The position numbers and the translations under genes are program-made. This document shows positions 32,239 through 40,273 of a stretch of DNA of 59,611 bases, in pieces. The DNA lies in NCBI GenBank assembly GCA_934563745.1, contig CAKTHE010000010.1, positions 1 through 59,611 of the forward strand, read 5' to 3'. The stretch comes from an uncultured Dysosmobacter sp. Its GTDB lineage: Bacteria > Bacillota > Clostridia > Oscillospirales > Oscillospiraceae. Under the pieces are notes generated by a model. It was not told the origin of the DNA. It made no database searches and worked only from the letters and a program-made list of their open reading frames with translations. Position 1 is the stretch's first letter. Each line of letters opens with the position of its first letter.

Positions 32239-33927
32239 TTACAGCTGGCCGGCCTGCTCCACAATGGCCCGTATGGCGGCCAGCGCGTCTTCCGGCAGGG
32301 CGTTGAAGCCGCCTTCGGCGGTTTTGAGACCCTCCACGTAATCCAGCCGCTCCTGCATGCGGGCTTTGAGCTGCGCGACATAGTAAGGATCGTCCAGATC
32401 CGGGACGAACCCGGGAAGCGGAGCAATATCCATATCTGTAAAGGGACCCCATTTTACAAAGGAAGCCGTGCCGTCCACGACGGATTCCAAAACCTGAAGC
32501 GTATCCTCCTTGCGGACTTTTTTGCCCATAAAGTCGCCGGTGTTGATGATGTAGCACGCCACGTGCTTTTGAGCGACCAGAGCCTTGAACTTTGCATAGT
32601 CGTTGGACAGGGGATAGGTCCGGAAGGGGTTGGCATAGGGCTCAACCACCAGGGCATTGGGGTCCACGCCCTCCTTCAGCCGTTCGGCAGAGGTGCGTTT
32701 GGTGGCCAGCGTGGCGCCCATGACGGCGGCCAGCGCCGGATCCTTCAGCCGGACGATGGGCGGCAGCGTCGGATCCTTCATGATCCAAAAGATCGCGTTC
32801 AGGGGCGCATCGATCTTGTCCACCCGGTTGGGGGACCAGAGCCTGGACTTGATAGCCCGGCCGTTCCCGTTGCGGATATCCTCCGTCACCGGGATCACGC
32901 GGCCGGCATCATCCAGCGTGGCAGAGCAGTTTTGGACTGTCAGAAGATAGCGGTTATCCGGCGAGCCGGCCGGGTAATCAGCGGTTTTATCGAAATAAGT
33001 AGGCTCCAGCGCGACGGAGGCGCAGGTCTCGTCGTTGATGATGAAGGCATCGTCGTGAAGGACCTGGATCGACGGGTACTTTCCGTCATGCCGGGCGTGG
33101 GTCAGGGTGGATTTCCCGGAACCGGACAGGCCGAATACGGCGGCGACAAAGTGGGATCCATCCGGCCGGGTATACTCCTTCTGCCCGCCGTGGCAGGAGG
33201 CGTAGCCGTTGCGGTTGGCGATGGCCCAGGCCAGAGTCAGCGTGCCCTTTTTATGCTCGCCGAAATAACGCATGCCCAGGATCGCGGCGCAGTTGGCCTG
33301 CGTGTCAAAATAGCACAGGCACTTGGGATCACAGACGGCTTCCCGACCCGGCGCGCCGGCCCACTGGGGATCGGAGAAAATGTAGATGTCCGGTTCAGAG
33401 CCATCGCCGATGGGGCGGGAGCGCTGATAGAGCTCCTGATACGGCTTGGAGAGATACTGAAAGTTCAGCAGCCAGTTATAAAGCAGATTTTCCTCGCCCT
33501 CGGGGATCAGAAGATGCGCCTTGACCATGAACTCGGCGTCCAGGCCGATGTAAGCTTCGGCATGGTAAAGGGTTTTATAGCGCGTGTCGTAAACGGCGTC
33601 CATCAGGATCTTATCCAGTTTTTCCTGGTTGACGCCAGGCTTCCCGACGATGCGCCGGGCCGGGGCATAGCGGCCGGTGATGGCGCCGTCGTTGAAGAGA
33701 AGGACCTTTGCATCGGACGGCAGACCAAATTCTTCTCCGCGGTAGACCGGCAGATCGGTGACCACCGTGCCAGGGGCGTGCAGAGCCAGCTCATAGGCCT
33801 CCTGCAGGGTATGGATCTTTTTTACATTATTGCCATAAAACGGCGCTTCAATGATGGAGCGGGTTCTGGAAAAGCCCGGTTTCCCGGGACCGATTTCATT
33901 TGTGCGGTAATAGGCTTTGGTTGACAT
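32239..33927 (-). CDS. pckA: Phosphoenolpyruvate carboxykinase (ATP)
   Basis: A 562-residue enzyme interconverting oxaloacetate plus ATP with PEP, CO2 and ADP. In anaerobic fermenters it often runs toward oxaloacetate. The kinase-1a loop is VFGLSGSGKSTLTHARH; kinase-2 is QVLHDDAFIINDET; MRYFGEHKKGTLTLAWAIAN holds the metal-binding Lys/His; PNRVDKIDAPLNAIFWIMKD and VEPYANPFRTYPL are further conserved parts. It is about 20-30 aa longer than E. coli PckA, mostly at the ends. ATG 33927 has AGGAGG. A large palindrome sits between promoter and gene. Confidence 0.96.
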   Translation of the reverse strand: MSTKAYYRTNEIGPGKPGFSRTRSIIEAPFYGNNVKKIHTLQEAYELALHAPGTVVTDLPVYRGEEFGLPSDAKVLLFNDGAITGRYAPARRIVGKPGVNQEKLDKILMDAVYDTRYKTLYHAEAYIGLDAEFMVKAHLLIPEGEENLLYNWLLNFQYLSKPYQELYQRSRPIGDGSEPDIYIFSDPQWAGAPGREAVCDPKCLCYFDTQANCAAILGMRYFGEHKKGTLTLAWAIANRNGYASCHGGQKEYTRPDGSHFVAAVFGLSGSGKSTLTHARHDGKYPSIQVLHDDAFIINDETCASVALEPTYFDKTADYPAGSPDNRYLLTVQNCSATLDDAGRVIPVTEDIRNGNGRAIKSRLWSPNRVDKIDAPLNAIFWIMKDPTLPPIVRLKDPALAAVMGATLATKRTSAERLKEGVDPNALVVEPYANPFRTYPLSNDYAKFKALVAQKHVACYIINTGDFMGKKVRKEDTLQVLESVVDGTASFVKWGPFTDMDIAPLPGFVPDLDDPYYVAQLKARMQERLDYVEGLKTAEGGFNALPEDALAAIRAIVEQAGQL

Positions 33928-33945
33928 TTGTTGCCTCCTGTCTTA

Positions 33946-33968
33946 TTTTTGCGCAATTTGCGCAAAAA
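33946..33968. promoter_or_regulatory. Perfect 23-nt palindrome in the pckA leader (candidate operator)
   Basis: TTTTTGCGCAA-T-TTGCGCAAAAA reads the same on both strands apart from the centre base. It can also be seen as two palindromic TTGCGCAA boxes 9 bp apart. It lies 13 bp downstream of the -10 box and 19 bp before the start codon, where a bound repressor would block transcription. The A/T-run flanks could also make it a small RNA hairpin, but it is too close to the ribosome site for a terminator. Confidence 0.65.
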
Positions 33969-33980
33969 GGATCTTCTATT

Positions 33981-34010
33981 ACTGTACAACTAAACAAAAA
34001 AACAGTGCAA
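33981..34010 (-). promoter_or_regulatory. pckA promoter
   Basis: On the minus strand TTGCAC (34010-34005), 18-nt T-rich spacer, TACAGT (33986-33981). The -35 begins only 13 nt after the ksgA stop codon. Confidence 0.6.
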
Positions 34011-34022
34011 GTCTGTAAACGT

Positions 34023-34886
34023 TTACTCGGAGAAAGCTTTTAAAATCCGTGCCAGCTCGGCAAATTCCGCAAGGCCCAATCGTTCGCCGCGAATGTTGGC
34101 GGGCAGGCCGCAGCGTTCCATGGCGGAAAGAATCGACTCCTTGGAATAGGCGCTGCCCAGGGCAGCGGCCAGGCTGTTGGCCAGCGTTTTGCGGCGCAGA
34201 AGGAACCCGCCCCGCAGCACCTGGAAGAAGAAGGCCTCGTCTTCCACCTGCACGGCGGGCTGCGGCCGGCGCACACAGCGCAGAACGGAGGAGGTGACCT
34301 TGGGCGCCGGGAGGAAGCACTCCGGCGGCACGTCAAAGAGAATGGAGCAATCCATATAATATTGCATGAACAGGGAAAAAGAACCGCATTCCGAATCACC
34401 GGGGGACGCGCAGATCCGCCGGGCCACTTCCCGCTGGATCAGGACCGTAAGGGAGGAGAAGCAGGGGGTCTCCACCAGCCGGGTCAGAACAGGGGTTGTG
34501 ATGTTATAGGGCAGATTGGCGCATACCATCGGCTGCAGGCCGGCAAATTTTTCGTCCGCCAATGCCGCCAGGTCCAGCTTCAGGGCGTCGCCCGAGATGA
34601 TCTCCACATTGGTGTAATCCGCCAGCGTTTCCTCCAGAACCGGCAGCAGCGACCGGTCCAGCTCGACAGAGACAACCTTTTCTGCCCGCTTGGCCAGCTC
34701 CGCGGTCAGCGGACCGATGCCGGGGCCGATCTCCAGCACGCCGCAGTGCCGGTCGGCCCGGGACGCCTCGGCAATGGCCCGGGGGATTCCGGGATCGATC
34801 AGAAAGTTCTGCCCCATGGATTTTGAGAAGTGAAACCCGTGACGCTCCAACAGCGCCCGGATAGCCGTATAATCGCACAGATTCAT
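34023..34886 (-). CDS. rsmA: 16S rRNA dimethyladenosine transferase (KsgA/RsmA)
   Basis: A 287-residue SAM-dependent enzyme that dimethylates two adjacent adenosines at the 3' end of 16S rRNA (A1518/A1519 in E. coli) late in 30S assembly. SKSMGQNFLIDPGI at the N-terminus, the SAM loop LEIGPGIGPLTAELAKRA, SVELDRSL, SGDALKLDL and catalytic NLPYNITTPVLTRL are all present; the C-terminal small helical domain follows (RRKTLANSLAAAL). ATG 34886. It has normal length and no neighbour in an operon. Confidence 0.95.
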   Translation of the reverse strand: MNLCDYTAIRALLERHGFHFSKSMGQNFLIDPGIPRAIAEASRADRHCGVLEIGPGIGPLTAELAKRAEKVVSVELDRSLLPVLEETLADYTNVEIISGDALKLDLAALADEKFAGLQPMVCANLPYNITTPVLTRLVETPCFSSLTVLIQREVARRICASPGDSECGSFSLFMQYYMDCSILFDVPPECFLPAPKVTSSVLRCVRRPQPAVQVEDEAFFFQVLRGGFLLRRKTLANSLAAALGSAYSKESILSAMERCGLPANIRGERLGLAEFAELARILKAFSE

Positions 34887-35074
34887 GGCTGAGTCCGCCT
34901 TTCCGTCAGTAGGTAGGACCGGCAGCGAAAAACCGCCGGAAGGGTATCTTCAGTATAGCAGATTTTTCCCGCCGTGGATTGCTTTTTTTCGGGAAATGTG
35001 GTTAGCTGGAAAAAGAATCGGGGATCGGAGCGTGCGGCGCTGCGGCCCGCACAGAACAGGGAGGCAGAACGGTA

Positions 35075-35761
35075 ATGATCAAGACGATTTTTATGGACCT
35101 GGACGATACGATCCTGGATTTTCAAACGGCGGAGGCTGCGGCCTTGAGCCGGGCGCTGCGGGAAGCGGGACTTGAGCCGAACCCGGAGACGGTGCAGCGC
35201 TACCACGCGATCAACGCCAGTCAGTGGGAGCTGCTGGAGCAGGGCGTGCTGACCCGGGAACAGATCGAGGTCCGGCGCTTTGAGCTGCTGTTTGATGAGC
35301 TGGGGGTGGAGCGCAGCGCCCGGGCGGTGTGCGACCGCTATGAAGGATATCTGGCCCAGGGACATTGGTTCATTCCCGGCGCAGAGGCGCTGCTGGAGGA
35401 GCTGGCGCCCCGCTATACCCTGTGTCTTGCGTCCAATGGTGCGCCGCAGGTCCAATACAGCCGGATTGAGAGCGCCGGGATCGCCCACTACTTTAAAAAG
35501 ATCTTCATTTCCCAGGAGCTGGGCGCGGATAAACCCAGCATCCGCTTTTTTGAGGGCTGCTTTGCCGCCCTGCCGGATTTCACCCGAGAGACGGCCCTGA
35601 TCGTGGGGGACAGCCTGACCTCTGATATACAGGGCGGCATCCGGGCCGGGCTGCATACCTGCTGGTTCAATTTCCGGAATCTTCCGCCGCGTCCGGAGAT
35701 CCGGCCGGAGTATACGATCCGAACCCTTGCGGAGCTGCCGCCGCTGCTTGCGCGGCTGTAA
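35075..35761 (+). CDS. yjjG: HAD family hydrolase, YjjG-type nucleotidase
   Basis: A 228-residue haloacid-dehalogenase phosphatase resembling YjjG, which removes phosphate from non-canonical pyrimidine nucleoside monophosphates. Motif I is MDLDDTILDF (Asp8 nucleophile, Asp10 acid-base), motif II LASNGAPQVQYSRIES, motif III lysine in GADKPSIRFFE, and motif IV IVGDSLTSDIQGGI. The helical cap lies between residues 15 and 95. ATG 35075 follows GGGAGG. It is between its own weak upstream region (34887-35074) and the terminator at 35773. The exact substrate is not certain. Confidence 0.88.
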   Translation: MIKTIFMDLDDTILDFQTAEAAALSRALREAGLEPNPETVQRYHAINASQWELLEQGVLTREQIEVRRFELLFDELGVERSARAVCDRYEGYLAQGHWFIPGAEALLEELAPRYTLCLASNGAPQVQYSRIESAGIAHYFKKIFISQELGADKPSIRFFEGCFAALPDFTRETALIVGDSLTSDIQGGIRAGLHTCWFNFRNLPPRPEIRPEYTIRTLAELPPLLARL

Positions 35762-35772
35762 GACGGGAACAG

Positions 35773-35808
35773 AAAAAAGGACGTCTGCTTTTAACAGACG
35801 TCCTTTTT
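35773..35808. terminator. Bidirectional terminator
   Basis: AAAAAGGACGTCTG pairs with CAGACGTCCTTTTT around CTTTTAA, between the HAD gene and the convergent G5/3D gene. Confidence 0.85.
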
Positions 35809-35824
35809 CATTTCCGAAAGCGGA

Positions 35825-36838
35825 TTATTTCAGCAGATAAACGGTGCAGCCGCGTCTGCCGAAGCTGATGCATTGCTGATAAGTGTCATAGTAAAGATCG
35901 ACCACATTTCCGCGCACGCCGGTATCCTCCGCGACAGCCATGCCGTAGACCACGCGGCCGTCGTTGGTCACGATATACATACGGGTCCCCAGGGGAATGA
36001 CGCGCTTGTCAACGGCAACGGTCCCCACGCGTACGGATGTGCCGGTAGCGGTGCAGCTGTCTGCGCCGCCGTGGCCGGCCGTATAGGCGGTGGCGGTCAT
36101 GTTCTTGGCGGCGGAGAACTTCATCGTGTCTCCGGAGGCGAAGGTCAGCACACCGCTGCCATCGCTGTTGGTGGTGACTTTTGAGATCCGGTCACTGCCG
36201 GAGACCGAGGAAACGGCAGTTCCGGTGGCGATCACTTCTTCCACGGCCGAGCAGTCCAGCTCCTGGACCAGCTGACGGGAGAGCAGCTCACCTCCGGACC
36301 AGACGACTTCATAGATCGCGGTGCGGGTGCCGTTTACGCCCGCCTGCACCACCGACTCCGTCCCCTTGGGAAGATCTGCGCTGGTGACCCGGCGGGTCGT
36401 GTACTGGACGGGCTCCACCACCCGGTCGTAATAGGTCAGGTCCGATGCAATGGTCAGATCCGCGCCGGTCCCGGACAAGTCGACCAGGACCATTTCCAGC
36501 GGGCTGATTTCCAGGTGTAGCCGGCTGAGCAGCTGCGAGATCGTCTCCGTCCGGGCCTGGGCGGAGAGCGTTGCGCCTTCATGATGGACGACGACCGTCT
36601 GCCCGGCGGTAAGCGTCACTTCCAGTCCGCTGGCCTTGGTCCCAAGGTATACCAGCTGCGAGGAGAAATCCTTTTCAACCGCGGAACCATCCAGCACGAT
36701 GGCGGAGTCCGAGGCTCCGGTCAGAATATACAGGGCCTCCGCGGGGTCGGCCTGCGACAGACCCCAGCACAGGGCGAGCGTCAGACATACCATTCCGGCG
36801 CGCCGAAGCAGATGCGTACGCTGCGTAAAGAGCTTCAC
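35825..36838 (-). CDS. Secreted G5 and 3D domain protein (cell-wall-active, YabE/Rpf-like)
   Basis: A 337-residue exported protein. A hydrophobic segment near residue 15-30 (AGMVCLTLALCWGLSQAD) is a signal peptide or anchor. Ubiquitin-like DUF348-type and G5 regions follow (VVEPVQYTTRRVTSADLPKG, then ELLSRQLVQE). The last 90 residues are a 3D domain with its three conserved Asp: TATAYTAGHGGAD, VAVDKRVIPLGTRMYI, and AEDTGVRGNVVDLYYD. 3D domains are the lytic transglycosylase-like fold of MltA/YabE/Rpf-type enzymes. The GTG at 36838 is used since AGGAGG lies 8 nt upstream. A strong promoter is at 36960. Confidence 0.88.
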   Translation of the reverse strand: MKLFTQRTHLLRRAGMVCLTLALCWGLSQADPAEALYILTGASDSAIVLDGSAVEKDFSSQLVYLGTKASGLEVTLTAGQTVVVHHEGATLSAQARTETISQLLSRLHLEISPLEMVLVDLSGTGADLTIASDLTYYDRVVEPVQYTTRRVTSADLPKGTESVVQAGVNGTRTAIYEVVWSGGELLSRQLVQELDCSAVEEVIATGTAVSSVSGSDRISKVTTNSDGSGVLTFASGDTMKFSAAKNMTATAYTAGHGGADSCTATGTSVRVGTVAVDKRVIPLGTRMYIVTNDGRVVYGMAVAEDTGVRGNVVDLYYDTYQQCISFGRRGCTVYLLK

Positions 36839-36924
36839 AGTTATTACCTCCTGATGGTTTTCCATTCCAGTGTTGCCGCCGGAGTGGAAGATTATTCCGG
36901 AGAAACAGGTGAACGATTTTCGAC

Positions 36925-36942
36925 TTGTAACTTTTGTTACAA
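36925..36942. promoter_or_regulatory. Perfect palindrome in the leader of the G5/3D gene
   Basis: TTGTAAC-TTTT-GTTACAA, 7-bp arms, placed about 10-28 bp after the expected transcription start. It could be an operator or a small RNA hairpin. It contains two TGT(A/T)AC half-sites spaced 3 nt, short of the 5-nt spacing of WalR boxes. Confidence 0.5.
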
Positions 36943-36959
36943 TTTCAAAAACTGGGCTT

Positions 36960-36988
36960 AGCATAGCACTCTTTCCCACGGTTGTCAA
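36960..36988 (-). promoter_or_regulatory. Strong sigma-A promoter of the G5/3D gene
   Basis: On the minus strand TTGACA (36988-36983), exactly 17 nt, TATGCT (36965-36960). The rest of 36989-37095 is AT-rich with nothing more. Confidence 0.8.
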
Positions 36989-37095
36989 GTTTTTGGCGTG
37001 TTTGCGGTGTTATGTCCCCCACTTTTGCTCAAAAATGCAAAGAATAAATGGGAAAATAAGGAATCCTGGAAACGAAAAATAACAAAAGAGTGACA

Positions 37096-37128
37096 AAGAA
37101 AAGGGGCACCGACTTGCTTCGGCGCCCC
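37096..37128 (-). terminator. Terminator of ruvX
   Basis: On the minus strand GGGGCGCCGA pairs with TCGGTGCCCC (one wobble), followed by TTTTCTTTG. Confidence 0.75.
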
Positions 37129-37170
37129 GGATGCGGATACATTATTATAAAAGTAGACGAAAAAGGACGG

Positions 37171-37596
37171 TCAGAAGCCGGCCTGGCTTTTTTTGTAGGT
37201 GAGATATCCCTCCAGAATCAGGGAAGCGGCCACGGCATCTACGGTCTTCTTCCTCTTCTTGGCGTTTTTGCCATTGTTCATCAGGATCTGGTGGGCATCG
37301 ATGGTGGTGCGCCGCTCATCCCACAGCGTCACCGGCAGCGCGGTCACCTCCCGCAGAAGGTCAGCCATGGAGGCGGCCTTTTCGGCCCGGGGGCCCAGGG
37401 AGCCATCCATATTTTTCGGATAGCCCAGAACCAGCTCCTCAACGCCGTATTCCCGTGCAAGGGCGGCAACCTGCTCCGCCACGGCTTCCGGCCGGTAGGC
37501 GTGGATAGTGGTGGAGACACCGGTGAGAAACCCGGTGGGGTCTGAAATGGCGATGCCGGTGTGAGCGTCGCCATAGTCGATGGCCATGATGCGCAT
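37171..37596 (-). CDS. ruvX: Putative pre-16S rRNA nuclease / Holliday junction resolvase-like RuvX (YqgF)
   Basis: A 141-residue RNase H-fold nuclease needed for 16S rRNA 5'-end maturation in E. coli. Catalytic acidic residues are in MRIMAIDYGDAHTGIAISD (Asp6), in ELVLGYPKNMDGS (context of the conserved Glu), and in KKTVDAVAASLIL (Asp near 121); LWDERRTT is the flexible-loop motif. ATG 37596 has AAAGGAAG. In Firmicutes it is usually next to alaS/yrzL/yrzB. Here a DUF1292 protein like the usual neighbour is instead at 44.4 kb. Confidence 0.93.
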   Translation of the reverse strand: MRIMAIDYGDAHTGIAISDPTGFLTGVSTTIHAYRPEAVAEQVAALAREYGVEELVLGYPKNMDGSLGPRAEKAASMADLLREVTALPVTLWDERRTTIDAHQILMNNGKNAKKRKKTVDAVAASLILEGYLTYKKSQAGF

Positions 37597-37649
37597 AAGA
37601 AGTTCTTCCTTTCAAAACCGGCGCCGGGTCCGGAAATCTGATTTTCTTC

Positions 37650-37679
37650 ACCATACCATAAGAGCCGGACGGCTTGCAA
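37650..37679 (-). promoter_or_regulatory. Promoter of ruvX
   Basis: On the minus strand TTGCAA (37679-37674), 18-nt spacer, TATGGT (37655-37650). Apart from this and the rpmG promoter, I see nothing in 37597-37778. Confidence 0.5.
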
Positions 37680-37778
37680 GAGCGACTTGAAGCGGCGGGG
37701 GAGGGGAGATGGCCCGAAAGGGGCCTTGTGCCGGGCGCTGCGGGCTTAAAAAGAGCAAAAATTTTATTTGAAAAACGG

Positions 37779-37807
37779 TTGACCGGGCTTTTTTATTATG
37801 TTAAAAT
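37779..37807 (+). promoter_or_regulatory. Promoter of the rpmG-secE-nusG operon
   Basis: TTGACC at 37779-37784, 17-nt spacer, TAAAAT at 37802-37807. The 145-nt leader that follows has small GC-rich stems (GGCGC/GCGCC; CCGGCC/GGCCGG-like) but no named element. Confidence 0.7.
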
Positions 37808-37952
37808 CTATCTTACCTGTGAAAAAGGGCTTTTTTGTCATGCGTTTTTTCGCTTTTCGGCGCTGACAGGCGCCCTTTCCCCTGCAGGGAGGCAATCGGG
37901 GTCCCCGGCCTGAGCCGGAACAGGACGCCAAGTAATAAGGAGGTGCCGTTAG

Positions 37953-38102
37953 ATGCGCGTTAAAGTCACTTTGAGATGCAACGAGTGCAAGCAGAGAAAC
38001 TACAATACGATGAAGAACAAAAAGAATACTCCGGATAAGCTGGAGCTGAACAAGTATTGCCCCTTCTGCAGAAAGCACACGCTCCACACCGAAACCAAGT
38101 AA
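37953..38102 (+). CDS. rpmG: 50S ribosomal protein L33
   Basis: A 49-residue L33. It reads [20 protein letters not shown], then a lysine-rich turn [16 protein letters not shown] and [13 protein letters not shown]. The zinc ribbon is intact: CNEC (Cys9, Cys12) and CPFC near residue 36-39, so this is the zinc-binding (C+) form. ATG 37953 follows AAGGAGGTG. The position before secE and nusG is standard for Firmicutes. The frame is too short for simple ORF calling, but the family match is certain. Confidence 0.97.
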   Translation: MRVKVTLRCNECKQRNYNTMKNKKNTPDKLELNKYCPFCRKHTLHTETK

Positions 38103-38141
38103 TCCGGCGATTACGAACGATGAAGAAAGGGCGTGTAGCAA

Positions 38142-38357
38142 ATGGCTGAAGAAGCGAAAGCAAAAAAGGATCGCGGCCGTTGGTTCCGCGAAATGAAAAG
38201 CGAGCTGAAGAAGGTTGTTTGGCCGACCAAGGCGACGGTGATGAAGAACACCGGCACTGTGCTGCTTTGCTCCCTGGTTGTCGGCGCCTGCATCTGGATT
38301 TTTGATGCGGTGGTCGTCAACGCCCTGCAGATGCTGATCAGCATTCTGGGCGGCTGA
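38142..38357 (+). CDS. secE: Protein translocase subunit SecE
   Basis: A 71-residue single-span SecE. It has the amphipathic helix with WFREMKSELKKVVWPTKATV, the hallmark WP motif, and one TM helix (TVLLCSLVVGACIWIFDAVV) near the C-terminus. It clamps the SecY channel. It is positioned between rpmG and nusG in one operon. Confidence 0.97.
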   Translation: MAEEAKAKKDRGRWFREMKSELKKVVWPTKATVMKNTGTVLLCSLVVGACIWIFDAVVVNALQMLISILGG

Positions 38358-38367
38358 GGAGAAGAAT

Positions 38368-38889
38368 ATGTCAGACAGCGCGAAGTGGTATGTGATCCAT
38401 ACCTATTCCGGCTATGAAAATGCCGTCAAGACCAGCATTGAAAAGTTTGTCACCGGCCGCGGCATGGAGGATAAGATCCTGCGGATGGAGATTCCCATGG
38501 AAACCGTGAAGGAAGTGACGGAAAGCGGCGCCACCAAGGAAGTGGAGCGGAAGGTCTTTCCCGGTTATGTGCTGATCAAGATGGTCATGACAGACGATAC
38601 CTGGCATCTGGTGCGCAATGTGCGCGGTGTGACCGGTTTTGTGGGCACGGCGAACAAAGCCATCCCCCTGACGGAGGACGAAGTCCTGGCGATGGGGATG
38701 GAGAAGCACGAGATCGTTGTGAAGTACGCGGTGGGTGACCATGTCCGCATTGTGGACGGGCCTCTGTCGACGTTCACCGGTGTCGTTGAGGAGATCGAGC
38801 CTGAAAAGAACCGTGTCTCCGTGATGGTTTCCATGTTCGGAAGAGAGACGCCGGTCGAGCTGGAGCTGGACCAGGTGGAGACCATTTAA
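38368..38889 (+). CDS. nusG: Transcription termination/antitermination protein NusG
   Basis: A 173-residue NusG. The N-terminal RNA-polymerase-binding domain starts KWYVIHTYSGYENAVKTSIE and has KVFPGYVLIKMVM and VRNVRGVTGFVG. The C-terminal KOW domain is GDHVRIVDGPLSTFTGVVEE. It starts 10 nt after secE behind GAGGAGAA. Its role is pausing, and coupling with NusA, Rho and the ribosome. Confidence 0.98.
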   Translation: MSDSAKWYVIHTYSGYENAVKTSIEKFVTGRGMEDKILRMEIPMETVKEVTESGATKEVERKVFPGYVLIKMVMTDDTWHLVRNVRGVTGFVGTANKAIPLTEDEVLAMGMEKHEIVVKYAVGDHVRIVDGPLSTFTGVVEEIEPEKNRVSVMVSMFGRETPVELELDQVETI

Positions 38890-38917
38890 AGAACTCTGCC
38901 GGCCGGATGGCCGGAAA

Positions 38918-38975
38918 GTGGGAGGAGCCGCTGAGCTCCGCCAAAGACGGAACGCCTTCGGGCATCCGTCACCAC
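38918..38975 (+). promoter_or_regulatory. Structured leader before rplK (probable L1-type autoregulatory site)
   Basis: GTGG (38918-38921) pairs with CCAC (38972-38975). Inside are AGC/GCT and GACGGA/TCCGTC (38946-38951/38965-38970) stems, forming a junction. GTGGGAGGA next to a late ACCAC recurs before rplA (39464-39490). L1 is known to bind a motif like its 23S rRNA site upstream of its own operon; the match here is by eye. Confidence 0.5.
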
Positions 38976-39001
38976 ATTAAGATTTTAGGAGGTGCTACTC
39001 C

Positions 39002-39427
39002 GTGGCACAGAAAATTACTGGTTATGTAAAACTGCAGATTCCCGCAGGCAAGGCAACTCCCGCGCCCCCCGTTGGTCCCGCTCTGGGCCAGCACGGCGTG
39101 AACATTGCCGCTTTTACCAAGGAGTTCAATGAGCGTACCAAGAATGAAAACGGCATGATTATCCCTGTTGTCATCACCGTGTACGCGGACCGTTCTTTCT
39201 CCTTCATCACCAAGACCCCTCCCGCGGCTGTCCTCATCAAGAAGGAATGCAACATCGAGTCCGGCTCCGGCGTCCCCAACAAGACGAAGGTTGCGACGAT
39301 CTCCAAGGCTTCTGTTCAGAAGATTGCCGAGATCAAGATGAAGGACCTGAATGCTGCCAACCTGGAATCCGCCATGAGCATGATCGCCGGCACCTGCCGC
39401 AGCATGGGCGTTGTCGTCGGCGACTAA
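39002..39427 (+). CDS. rplK: 50S ribosomal protein L11
   Basis: A 141-residue L11 with a GTG start behind TTAGGAGGTG. It has the proline-rich hinge [21 protein letters not shown], then the rRNA-binding domain ending [17 protein letters not shown]. It forms the stalk base with L10/L12 and 23S rRNA. Confidence 0.98.
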   Translation: MAQKITGYVKLQIPAGKATPAPPVGPALGQHGVNIAAFTKEFNERTKNENGMIIPVVITVYADRSFSFITKTPPAAVLIKKECNIESGSGVPNKTKVATISKASVQKIAEIKMKDLNAANLESAMSMIAGTCRSMGVVVGD

Positions 39428-39463
39428 AACCATTGAGTGAACGCGGCGGACCCGCCGCAGACA

Positions 39464-39490
39464 GTGGGAGGATGAATTCCGAATAACCAC
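39464..39490 (+). promoter_or_regulatory. Second GTGGGAGG...ACCAC element, before rplA
   Basis: GTGGGAGGATGAATTCCGAA then TAACCAC. GTGG pairs with CCAC, with GGAT/ATTCC inside. It repeats the motif found before rplK and is placed 15 nt before the rplA start, as expected for L1 translational feedback. Confidence 0.45.
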
Positions 39491-39508
39491 TATGAGGAGG
39501 AAGTAACA

Positions 39509-40201
39509 TTGTTTAGAGGCAAGAAATATCAGGAGAGCGTCAAGCAGATCGACAAGAACGCTCTGTATGAAGCAAAAGAGGGCATGGAGCTGGTCTGCAA
39601 GACCGCCAGTGCCAAGTTTGACGAGACGGTTGAGCTGCACATCAAGCTGGGTGTTGACTCCCGTCACGCCGATCAGCAGGTTCGCGGCGCCATCGTGCTG
39701 CCCCACGGCACCGGCAAGAGCGTCCGCGTGCTGGTGTTCGCCAAGGGCGACAAGGCCGAGGCTGCCCGTGAGGCTGGCGCCGACTATGTCGGCGATATGG
39801 ATCTGGTGGAAAAGATCCAGAAGGAAAACTGGTTTGACTTTGACGTCGTGGTTGCCAGCCCGGATATGATGGGTGTGGTTGGCCGTCTGGGTAAGGTCCT
39901 GGGCCCCAAGGGCCTGATGCCCTCTCCCAAGGCCGGTACCGTGACCCCCGATGTTGCCAAGGCCGTAAAGGAAGTTAAGGCCGGTAAGATCGAGTATCGT
40001 CTGGATAAGACCAACATCATCCACTGCCCCATCGGCAAGGTGAGCTTTGGCGCTGAGAAGCTGGCTGAGAACTACAACGCCCTGATCGGCGCGATCGTCA
40101 AGGCGAAGCCCGCCAGCGCAAAGGGCCAGTATATCAAGAGCTGTGTGGCTGCATCGACCATGGGCCCCGGCGTGAAGATGGCCGCTTCCAAGCTGGGCTG
40201 A
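39509..40201 (+). CDS. rplA: 50S ribosomal protein L1
   Basis: A 230-residue L1. The TTG at 39509 is the start, with GAGGAGGAAG 8 nt upstream. The N-terminal [20 protein letters not shown], the rRNA-binding [30 protein letters not shown] and [20 protein letters not shown] are all conserved. It builds the L1 stalk and represses its own translation. Confidence 0.98.
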   Translation: MFRGKKYQESVKQIDKNALYEAKEGMELVCKTASAKFDETVELHIKLGVDSRHADQQVRGAIVLPHGTGKSVRVLVFAKGDKAEAAREAGADYVGDMDLVEKIQKENWFDFDVVVASPDMMGVVGRLGKVLGPKGLMPSPKAGTVTPDVAKAVKEVKAGKIEYRLDKTNIIHCPIGKVSFGAEKLAENYNALIGAIVKAKPASAKGQYIKSCVAASTMGPGVKMAASKLG

Positions 40202-40222
40202 TTCCAAAACGTATTGAACTGT

Positions 40223-40268
40223 GCATAGAATTTGTCTCTTGACAAATTCTATGCCGGTTTGATATAAT
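40223..40268 (+). promoter_or_regulatory. Hairpin overlapped with the rplJL promoter
   Basis: GCATAGAATTTGTC (40223-40236) and GACAAATTCTATGC (40241-40254) form a perfect 14-bp inverted repeat with a TCTT loop. The -35 TTGACA (40239-40244) lies in the loop and right arm; the -10 TATAAT is at 40263-40268 (18-nt spacer). The repeat may end the rplKA transcript and also act as an operator on the rplJL promoter. Confidence 0.65.
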
Positions 40269-40273
40269 CTTTA

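Noticed and set aside
36925..36942. WalR box in the G5/3D leader
   Set aside because: The half-sites are spaced 3 nt (direct) instead of 5; kept only as an unassigned palindrome.
37681..37778. Small coding frame between ruvX and the rpmG promoter
   Set aside because: Only a GC-rich then AT-rich stretch with no ribosome site tied to a start codon.
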